A DNA stretch of 20,291 nucleotides. Source: a bacterium (GTDB lineage: Bacteria > Bacillota > Clostridia > Oscillospirales > Acutalibacteraceae). The stretch's first letter is position 1. Each line of letters starts with the position of its first letter. Positions 14,620 through 20,291 of the stretch are shown in pieces. The stretch is taken from NCBI GenBank assembly GCA_004560045.1, contig SFWF01000021.1:1-20291 (forward strand). The letters are read 5' to 3'. A program made the position numbers and the translations under genes. The notes beneath the pieces are model-generated. The model was not told the DNA's origin. It saw nothing but the letters and a program-made list of their open reading frames with translations, and ran no database searches.

Positions 14620-15620
14620 TGAATACTAAACTACTGAAAAAGCTGTCCGAGGCCGTTGGTCTCGGACATATTACCGATGTAAGAGAGATCGCCAAGGCCG
14701 AGCTTGCAAAATACGCTTCGGTGCGCGAATTCGGCAGTATCGGACTTATTGCCGAAATAAACAACGGCAAAGAAAAAACGGTTATGTTAGAGGCACATAT
14801 CGACGAGGTGAGCTTTATCGTTACCCACGTTTTTGAGAGTGGCTTTCTAAAGGTATCGAACGTCGGAGGAAACGACGGACGTATTCTTCCCGCCACCCCC
14901 GTTACCGTTCACGGAAAAACCGATATCCCCGCCGTATTTGCCTCCAATCCGCCTCATTTAAGCGGTGAAAATGAAGCCAAAACGGCCGACGAGGCTATTA
15001 TCGATACGGGACTTTGTAATAAGCTAAAGGACATAGTTTCCCCCGGAGACTACGTTACCTACGACCGTAATTTTTCCGAGTTTTCGGGCGGCCGCGTCAG
15101 CGGAAAATCCCTTGACGACCGCGCGGCGGTAGCCTGCCTTATCGAGATTGCTTCAAGGGTATACGATAAGGCGCTTCCCGTAAACCTTGTATTCTGCCTT
15201 TCGGAGCAGGAGGAGCTCGGCACAAGAGGAGCCAAGACCGCCGCTTTCTCCATAGACTGCGACGAGGCGGTAGCCATAGACGTTTCCTTTGGTGACGCCC
15301 CCGACGTACCGCCTACCAAGTGCGGCCGACTCGGCGGCGGCGCAATGATCGGAATCTCGCCCATTTTAAACCGCAAAATTACCGACAAGCTGACGACGGT
15401 TGCCGAGGACAAGAATATTCCTCATCAGTTTGAGGTTATGGGCGGCACTACCGGCACCGATGCCGACGTTATCTCGGTTTCAAAGGACGGTATCCCCTGC
15501 GGTCTTATTTCCATTCCCCTTCGTAATATGCATACCCCTGCCGAGGTCATCGATATGGCCGACCTCGATTCGATATGCGATATACTCGAGGGCTATCTAT
15601 TAAGCGGAGGTGCCTTATGA
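14619..15620 (+). CDS. M42 family metallopeptidase (glutamyl/deblocking aminopeptidase type), copy 1
   Basis: M42 enzymes are cytoplasmic, two-metal aminopeptidases that assemble into large tetrahedral shells and trim short peptides. The metal and catalytic residues are in place: His60 and Asp62 (EAHIDE), bridging Asp166 (LDDRA), Glu198/Glu199 (SEQEELGTRGA), Asp221 (AIDVSFGDAPD) and His305 (NMHTPAE). The segment between residues 65 and 155 is the inserted beta-barrel dimerisation domain. Length (333 aa) is normal. The start overlaps the murD stop, and the end overlaps the second M42 gene by ATGA. It is more similar in motif layout to classical FrvX-like members than its neighbour is. The exact substrate is unknown. 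Confidence 0.92.
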   Translation: MNTKLLKKLSEAVGLGHITDVREIAKAELAKYASVREFGSIGLIAEINNGKEKTVMLEAHIDEVSFIVTHVFESGFLKVSNVGGNDGRILPATPVTVHGKTDIPAVFASNPPHLSGENEAKTADEAIIDTGLCNKLKDIVSPGDYVTYDRNFSEFSGGRVSGKSLDDRAAVACLIEIASRVYDKALPVNLVFCLSEQEELGTRGAKTAAFSIDCDEAVAIDVSFGDAPDVPPTKCGRLGGGAMIGISPILNRKITDKLTTVAEDKNIPHQFEVMGGTTGTDADVISVSKDGIPCGLISIPLRNMHTPAEVIDMADLDSICDILEGYLLSGGAL

Positions 15621-16627
15621 AAGAGCTTCTTTTAAAGCTTTGCACCATCCCTGCCGTTTCGGGCAGAGAGGAAAAGCTCAGCGAGTTTATTCTTAGTGAA
15701 ATTAAAGGCTTTTGCGACGCTTTGGTCGACCGACAGGGAAATATAATCTGCTTTAAGAAGGGCAAAAAGCGCCCCGTCAAAAGGGTCGTTTTCGACGCCC
15801 ACACCGACGAGGTCGGAATTATCGTCACATCGGTAACCTCCGACGGCTTTGTAAAATTTACGACCGTCGGCGGAATCGAAACGGCGGTAATGCTCTGCCG
15901 CGGCGTCACCTTCGAAAACGGAGTAAAGGGCGTAGTCGGCATGAAGCCCGTTCACCTATCCTCGACCGAAGAAAGAAAAAAATATCCTGAAAAGGACAGT
16001 CTTTATATCGATATCGGAGCCGCTTCCAAGGAAGAGGCCGAAAAGCTTATAAAGCCCGGTGACACGGCCGTTTTCGATAGCGAGCCTGTCCTTATGGGCG
16101 ACCGACTAAAGGCCCGCGCAATAGACGACCGCGCAGGAGTAGCCTGCCTTATTTCCCTTTTAAAACGCGAAGCCGAATACGATTTTTACGTCACCTTTAC
16201 GGTTCAGGAGGAGATCGGAACCCGCGGAGCACAGACCGCCGCCTTCGGTCTTGACGCGGAGGTTGCGATTTCGCTTGAGGCCACCACCGCCGCCGACCTT
16301 GAAGGAGTTGCGGAGGAAAAGCAGGTCTGTAGGCTTAGCAAGGGTCCTGCCGTATCCTTTATGGATAAGGGCAACCTTTATACCCGTTCTCTTTACGATT
16401 TCGCGCTGAGCTGCGGCGAAAAATGTCAGCCGAAGGCCTACATTGCGGGAGGAAACAACTCCCGCGCCTTCGCCCTTTCAAAGGAGGGCTTATCTACCCT
16501 GGCGGTATCCCTTCCCTGCCGCTATCTTCATTCTCCCTCCTGCGTAGCCGATCTTACCGATTTTGAGGCTATGCTTCCCCTTTGTGAAAGGCTGCTTTGC
16601 GCCATAGCGGGCGGAGAGGTATTATGA
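15617..16627 (+). CDS. M42 family metallopeptidase, copy 2 (divergent paralogue)
   Basis: This 336-aa protein has the same architecture as the preceding peptidase: His62 and Asp64 (DAHTDE), Asp170/Asp171 (IDDRAG), Glu198/Glu199 (VQEEIGTRGA) and His305 (YLHSPS). The fourth ligand is Glu221 (SLEATTA) where copy 1 has Asp221, and the GGTTGTDAD stretch of copy 1 is replaced by AGGNNSRAFA. Both are known kinds of M42 variation and suggest a different peptide preference. The ATG at 15617 is chosen because GGAGG lies 6 nt upstream and it overlaps the previous stop by ATGA. An in-frame ATG at 15575 lies inside the neighbouring gene. The two paralogues could form mixed or separate particles. Confidence 0.92.
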   Translation: MKELLLKLCTIPAVSGREEKLSEFILSEIKGFCDALVDRQGNIICFKKGKKRPVKRVVFDAHTDEVGIIVTSVTSDGFVKFTTVGGIETAVMLCRGVTFENGVKGVVGMKPVHLSSTEERKKYPEKDSLYIDIGAASKEEAEKLIKPGDTAVFDSEPVLMGDRLKARAIDDRAGVACLISLLKREAEYDFYVTFTVQEEIGTRGAQTAAFGLDAEVAISLEATTAADLEGVAEEKQVCRLSKGPAVSFMDKGNLYTRSLYDFALSCGEKCQPKAYIAGGNNSRAFALSKEGLSTLAVSLPCRYLHSPSCVADLTDFEAMLPLCERLLCAIAGGEVL

Positions 16628-17325
16628 TAACCCTTTCCACCGATTTTTCGGATATCTACCGTCCAAGTCTTTCCCTTATGCATATTTTGTGCCTTAAGGC
16701 GGCCTTTGAGGGGTCGGCCTTAGAGGAGGATACGTGGATACAGCGGGAAGACGGCAAGGCGGTTGGCGCAGTTGCCAAAAACGGCGGTCGGCTTTACATT
16801 TTTTCCCTCGGTGAAAAGGTCGACGAGCTAAAAGAATTTATAAACACCGTCGGCTTTTCGGAGATACTTACCGAAAAGGCTACCGCAGAAGGTCTTGGAC
16901 TTAAGACGGTAAAGGAATATAACGTTCTTTTAAAAAAATCGGTTAAAACCGCCGACTTCGCCCCCCTTAGCATCGGGCTTTCCCCTTTGTATAACGGGCT
17001 GAAGCTCGGAGAGGACGGGGATATAGACCTCCCCTCCTTCGAAAATTTTGCCGCCGATATTTCACACAGACTTCGTCACGGCGCCGCTATTGCCGCCTTA
17101 GATGATAATTCCGCCGCCCTCGGCTTTAAATGTGATAAGGGGGCTATCGTAAACGGAATTTCGGTAAAACGGGAGCTTAGGGGAAGAGGTCTTGGAGGCC
17201 GTATTCTCGGCGAGCTTTTATCCTACTCCGACGGCGATATTCTGGCCGCCGCTGAAGAGAAAAATACGGAATTTTATATAAAAAACGGCTTTGAGGTTAT
17301 TGATACGGCCGTTATTGCGAGGTAA
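16624..17325 (+). CDS. GNAT family N-acetyltransferase
   Basis: The C-terminal half is a GNAT domain: GISVKRELRGRGLGGRILGE (178-197) contains the acetyl-CoA pyrophosphate loop RGRGLG, and EKNTEFYIKNGFEV (212-225) is the usual last motif with the Tyr of the active site. The N-terminal 110 residues are not clearly GNAT-like and may be a degenerate second GNAT fold or a substrate-binding lobe. The start is ATG at 16624, which overlaps the upstream stop by ATGA and follows GGAGAGG; the earlier ATG at 16597 is inside the peptidase gene. At 233 aa it is longer than single-domain members. It ends 9 bp before the next gene. The acceptor is unknown. Confidence 0.85.
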   Translation: MITLSTDFSDIYRPSLSLMHILCLKAAFEGSALEEDTWIQREDGKAVGAVAKNGGRLYIFSLGEKVDELKEFINTVGFSEILTEKATAEGLGLKTVKEYNVLLKKSVKTADFAPLSIGLSPLYNGLKLGEDGDIDLPSFENFAADISHRLRHGAAIAALDDNSAALGFKCDKGAIVNGISVKRELRGRGLGGRILGELLSYSDGDILAAAEEKNTEFYIKNGFEVIDTAVIAR

Positions 17326-17334
17326 ATTTTAAAA

Positions 17335-18606
17335 ATGCAACAGTTTTTCGACATTCATCCAAAGCTAATCGAATACGACCTTTTGGCAAGGGAGCAGTGT
17401 AGGGAGGCCTTTGCCGAGATCGACCGAATCTCCATGCATAATCAGCACAAGGTGCTTGCCGCCTTTATTAAAAACGGGGTAAGCGAGTCTCATCTCGGAA
17501 TTTCTACCGGCTACGGCTACGGCGACCGCGGAAGAGACACCTTGGAGCAGGTTTTTGCCGACTGCGTCGGAGCCGAGGACAGCCTTATACGTCATAACTT
17601 CGTTTCGGGTACTCATACCCTTTCGGTAATGCTTTTCGGGGTGCTTCGCCCCGGAGATAAGATGCTCTGCCTTACGGGCAGACCCTACGATACCCTTATC
17701 GGGGTACTTGGAATCGACGGGCACTCGGACGGCTCCCTAAAGGATTTCGGAATAGAGTACGACCAGGTCGAGCTCGACGAAAAGGGTGAGCCCGATATTG
17801 ACGGAATTAAAAAACGCCTTTCGGAGGAAAGCTTCAAGGTCGCTTATATTCAGCGTTCCCGCGGATATTCCCTCCGTCCCTCCCTTACGGTCGAAAAGAT
17901 CGGCGAGCTTTGCAAAGCGGTTAGAGAGGTTTCCCCGGATTCCCTTATTTTAGTTGATAACTGCTACGGAGAATTTGTTGATACAATAGAGCCTACAAGC
18001 GTTGGGGCCGACCTTATCGCAGGCTCTCTTATAAAAAATCCCGGTGGCGGAATTGCGCCTACCGGGGGCTACATAGCAGGACGTCACGACCTTATAGAGC
18101 AGTGTGGCTACCGCCTTACCTGCCCCGGAGTGGGAAGAGAGGTCGGAGCCTCCCTCGGTCACAACAGAGAGCTTTACATGGGACTTTTTGCCGCACCTCA
18201 TACGGTCGGCGAGGCTCTTAAGACCGCCGCTTACGCAGGAGCTCTTTTCGAGCTTTTAGGCTATGAAGCTACCCCGAAATTCGACGCAAAGCGTGCCGAT
18301 ATAATCGAAAGCGTTCTTCTTAAAACCCCCGAGGCCCTCATTGCCTTCTGTCAGGGAATGCAGAAGGGGGCTCCCGTAGACTCCTTCGTTACCCCCGAGC
18401 CCTGGGATATGCCGGGCTACGACGATCAGGTAATTATGGCGGCAGGAGCCTTTACCCTCGGCGCCTCCATCGAGCTTTCGGCCGACGCTCCCCTTCGCGA
18501 GCCCTACGCCGCCTGGCTTCAAGGAGGACTTAACTTTGCGAGCGGTCAGGCAGGGGTACTTCTCGGCGCACAAAGCATGGTAGACAAGGGTATTATTAAG
18601 TTATAA
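17335..18606 (+). CDS. Aluminium-resistance / methionine gamma-lyase-like PLP enzyme
   Basis: This is a fold-type I PLP enzyme of 423 aa. LVDNCYGEF (206-214) holds the aspartate (Asp208) that pairs with the PLP ring nitrogen, and SLIKNPGGG (231-239) holds Lys234, the Schiff-base lysine. FVSGTHTLSVMLFGVLRPGD (89-108) is the cofactor phosphate-binding region. These fit the Alum_res (YnbB-like) family, often annotated as methionine gamma-lyase. Despite the name, aluminium resistance is not an established general function, and the real substrate is uncertain (probably a sulfur or other amino acid). It starts 9 bp after the GNAT stop, and its ribosome-binding site (GAGGT) overlaps the end of that gene. 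It is probably in the murD transcript. Confidence 0.92.
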   Translation: MQQFFDIHPKLIEYDLLAREQCREAFAEIDRISMHNQHKVLAAFIKNGVSESHLGISTGYGYGDRGRDTLEQVFADCVGAEDSLIRHNFVSGTHTLSVMLFGVLRPGDKMLCLTGRPYDTLIGVLGIDGHSDGSLKDFGIEYDQVELDEKGEPDIDGIKKRLSEESFKVAYIQRSRGYSLRPSLTVEKIGELCKAVREVSPDSLILVDNCYGEFVDTIEPTSVGADLIAGSLIKNPGGGIAPTGGYIAGRHDLIEQCGYRLTCPGVGREVGASLGHNRELYMGLFAAPHTVGEALKTAAYAGALFELLGYEATPKFDAKRADIIESVLLKTPEALIAFCQGMQKGAPVDSFVTPEPWDMPGYDDQVIMAAGAFTLGASIELSADAPLREPYAAWLQGGLNFASGQAGVLLGAQSMVDKGIIKL

Positions 18607-18618
18607 GGTGACAAAACT

Positions 18619-19287
18619 ATGGATAAAATTTCAGGCGACAAGGTCTTTTCGATACATCCTCTTCCCGACGGTTTTTTGTACGCCTACTGTATCGAGAAAA
18701 CCGAGGAGCACTATAAAATAGGATATAAAATGGTCTCCTTCGAGAAGGGAAAGGTATCGAGCGTTACCAAAAGCATTTATATGCTTACGAAATTCGGCGC
18801 CGACTATAAGACCTTCGAGGGTAAGATAAAGAACTATCTTACCTGCTTCAGTATTCTTATGGAGGGCGGACAGACCTTCGTTATCGAGCGTGACGGTACG
18901 GCTAACATCTTCGGCCCCGGCGGAGAGGTCCTTTTCAGCGGAACCTTTTTATATCAGAACACCCCTCCGGGAGGCGTTGCGGTAAACGGCAATACCCTTT
19001 GGGTATCCTATCCCGAGCATAACGTTCTTATCCGTCACACCCTCTCTACCCTACGGGAGGAGCTTCGGATAGGCGGTAAAAAATCCCCCATAAAGAGCGC
19101 AACCGCCCTTTTTGCCGCAGGAACAAAGCTCTTTATCTGCAGCAGGGACACCAATTCTATCTGGAAAATGGATGTTTCTACCTATCAGACCGAGCTTTAC
19201 TACGAGTTTGACGAGCCCGCGCTTGACTATATCTTTATAAACAAGTACGAGATCGCCGTACTTGAATCGGGAATATATTTATTATAA
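18619..19287 (+). CDS. Uncharacterised beta-rich protein, possibly propeller-like
   Basis: This 222-aa protein matches no family I can name. It has no signal peptide or membrane segment, so it is probably cytoplasmic. Short strands with Gly turns recur, and segments such as PPGGVAVNGNTLWVSY (116-131), LFICSRDTNSIWKMD (171-185) and LEYIF-like stretches near the end (LDYIFINKY) look like blades of an NHL or PQQ-type propeller, though only about three blades are recognisable and the N-terminal half is less regular. The ATG follows AAGGTGAC, 12 bp after the upstream stop, so it is the last gene of the cluster. A terminator starts 2 bp after the stop. Its function is not predicted. Confidence 0.7.
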   Translation: MDKISGDKVFSIHPLPDGFLYAYCIEKTEEHYKIGYKMVSFEKGKVSSVTKSIYMLTKFGADYKTFEGKIKNYLTCFSILMEGGQTFVIERDGTANIFGPGGEVLFSGTFLYQNTPPGGVAVNGNTLWVSYPEHNVLIRHTLSTLREELRIGGKKSPIKSATALFAAGTKLFICSRDTNSIWKMDVSTYQTELYYEFDEPALDYIFINKYEIAVLESGIYLL

Positions 19288-19289
19288 AG

Positions 19290-19339
19290 ATAACCGAAAC
19301 GGATACAAACTATCTGTTTCGGTTATTGTTTTATGTTTT
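19290..19339 (+). terminator. Terminator of the murD cluster
   Basis: ATAACCGAAACGGATA (19290-19305) pairs with TATCTGTTTCGGTTAT (19311-19326) with one G-T wobble and loop CAAAC. The tail TGTTTTATGTTTT is T-rich. Confidence 0.9.
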
Positions 19340-19354
19340 GGCTTCATATATAAT
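19326..19354 (+). promoter_or_regulatory. Promoter of the XRE regulator gene
   Basis: TTGTTT (19326-19331), a 17-bp spacer and TATAAT (19349-19354) lie 29 bp before the ATG. The -35 sits directly in the T-tail of the preceding terminator, so the two elements share sequence. Confidence 0.65.
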
Positions 19355-19383
19355 TTACTCATAAACCCGAAAGGAGAAAGAAT

Positions 19384-20175
19384 ATGAAAGCTATTGGCGA
19401 AAACATTTTAAAGCTTCGCAAAGATAAAAATCTTACTCAGGAGAATCTCGCCTCTATGATCGGGGTCTCGACCCAAACCGTATCCAAATGGGAAAACAGC
19501 ACCAATATGCCCGACATCACCCTGCTTCCGATAATTGCAGACGTATTCGAGGTTACTATAGACGAACTTTTCGGGCGCAACGGCCGCGCCGAATGCTGTG
19601 ACCCTAACGAGGTGTTTGACATAACCTGCGACGATCTTCTGAGGAACATAATAAAAAGCGGAGAAAACGGAGAGGAACACTCGGTCGAAGAGCTTCTTGA
19701 GCATTTTAAAAGCTGCCTTGACGACCCTCGAACAAGGACGGGTATATTTAATAAAAACGTTGTTTATTACCGCAAAAAGTGCGGTGGTCTACTGCTTAAA
19801 AAGCCCGAAAAGGGATGGCGCAGTCTTCTGACCGACGATAGGGTGTCTTCGGTTTTAAAAATTCTTTGCGACGAGGATTTCAGAAAGGCGCTGGACTATA
19901 TTATTAAAAATCATAACACCGATTTCACCATTGCCTCCCTTTGCAGTAAATGCGCCATAGCAGACGGCGAGGGTTTGGCACGAAATTTTGAACAAAGCGA
20001 GCTTTTTAATAAAAAGCAGATAGATATCGGCAGTGAGACGGTTACCGTTTACGAAATGTGCCGCGGTGACCGACTGTTTCTTATCTTTGCCATTCTCACC
20101 TATGCTGTGGAATTCGACGAATATGAATGCTGGTATACCAATTATCGCTATAACGGGAATTATTATTTTGACTAA
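19384..20175 (+). CDS. XRE-family transcriptional regulator with uncharacterised C-terminal domain
   Basis: Residues 6-60 are a helix-turn-helix of the Cro/CI (XRE) type (LTQENLASMIGVSTQTVSKW), followed by the usual MPDITLLPIIADVFEVTIDELFG tail. This half is closely similar in style to the HTH of the GlmM fusion in the same window. The remaining 200 residues are helical, contain eight or nine cysteines (for example ECCDPNE near residue 70) and end in an acidic, Tyr-rich tail. I recognise no ligand-binding family there; a sensor role, perhaps for metal or redox, is a guess. The ATG follows AAGGAGAAAG. It is monocistronic as seen, and ends 17 bp before the right terminal repeat. Confidence 0.85.
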   Translation: MKAIGENILKLRKDKNLTQENLASMIGVSTQTVSKWENSTNMPDITLLPIIADVFEVTIDELFGRNGRAECCDPNEVFDITCDDLLRNIIKSGENGEEHSVEELLEHFKSCLDDPRTRTGIFNKNVVYYRKKCGGLLLKKPEKGWRSLLTDDRVSSVLKILCDEDFRKALDYIIKNHNTDFTIASLCSKCAIADGEGLARNFEQSELFNKKQIDIGSETVTVYEMCRGDRLFLIFAILTYAVEFDEYECWYTNYRYNGNYYFD

Positions 20176-20192
20176 AAAAAGAACCGAAGTTA

Positions 20193-20291
20193 TTCGGACC
20201 GTACTCTTAAGGACAAATTGGTTTTGGAACAAAAATTAGTCCTGCCTCTTTGCCTCAAACCTTGAAAGACACAAAGTATTTCTTCGGTTTG
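20193..20291 (-). repeat. Right copy of 99-bp terminal inverted repeat
   Basis: This is the reverse-complement copy of 17-115, reaching the final base of the window. The inner limit is sharp at ttcgg (20193), 17 bp beyond the XRE stop, and the sequence inside differs from that inside the left copy. Confidence 0.9.
20255..20291 (-). CDS. Possible 3' end of a truncated gene in the right repeat
   Basis: On the minus strand the frame reads KPKKYFVSFKV and then TGA at 20257-20255, cut off upstream by the window edge. The left copy has the same frame but hits TAG three codons earlier. Both point into the window. Coding is plausible but unproved. Confidence 0.3.
   Translation of the reverse strand, partial: KPKKYFVSFKV

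Noticed and set aside
15575..15616. Earlier in-frame ATG for the second M42 peptidase
   Set aside because: It lies inside the upstream peptidase gene and has no spaced ribosome-binding site; ATG 15617 has GGAGG and the ATGA overlap.
17..20291. The whole window as a composite transposon bounded by inverted repeats
   Set aside because: The cargo includes core genes (murD, glmM) and ordinary operons, and no transposase is visible. Assembly breaking at dispersed repeats explains the ends more simply.

Overview
The window looks like a contig from a Gram-positive Clostridia bacterium, probably an uncultured gut Oscillospirales-type lineage. This is inferred from strong AGGAGG ribosome-binding sites, frequent TTG starts, tightly overlapping operons, the lipobox of the solute-binding protein, the BMP-type nucleoside transporter, tandem M42 peptidases and an aluminium-resistance-family PLP enzyme. 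No rRNA, tRNA, CRISPR array or phage gene was seen.

Layout. (1) At 137-2399 (minus) lie an HTH-XRE/phosphoglucosamine mutase fusion (glmM) and a stand-alone left-handed beta-helix acyltransferase resembling the C-terminal half of GlmU. Together they could make GlcN-1-P and then GlcNAc-1-P for cell-wall precursors. (2) At 2573-3905 (plus) a 29-codon small ORF precedes an MFS transporter, with a promoter and operator-like inverted repeats in the divergent gap. (3) At 4012-4722 (minus) is a histidine phosphatase, divergent from an ADP-ribosylglycohydrolase-family protein (4874-6388, plus). (4) A 295-bp gap rich in inverted repeats, some complementary to the downstream ribosome-binding site, precedes an uncharacterised ferritin-like protein (6684-7958, plus). 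(5) At 8065-13020 (minus) is a complete BMP-family purine-nucleoside-type ABC transporter in the order lipoprotein, ATPase, permease, permease, with a double hairpin after the lipoprotein gene. (6) At 13237-19287 (plus) is a compact cluster: murD, two M42 aminopeptidases, a GNAT acetyltransferase, an aluminium-resistance/methionine-gamma-lyase-like PLP enzyme and an unknown beta-rich protein. The first four genes overlap start-to-stop. (7) At 19384-20175 (plus) is an XRE regulator.

Both ends of the window carry the same 99-bp sequence in inverted orientation, with three mismatches. In one frame it encodes the same C-terminal peptide tail. The contig therefore probably ends in two copies of a dispersed element, such as an insertion sequence or another repeated gene end.

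The most unusual points are the HTH-GlmM fusion with nearby candidate operators, the possible RBS-sequestering leader before the ferritin-like gene, the three carboxylate/(E/D)xxH helix pairs in that protein, and the terminal repeats. No complete novel defence or mobile system is evident; most of the window is housekeeping and transport.
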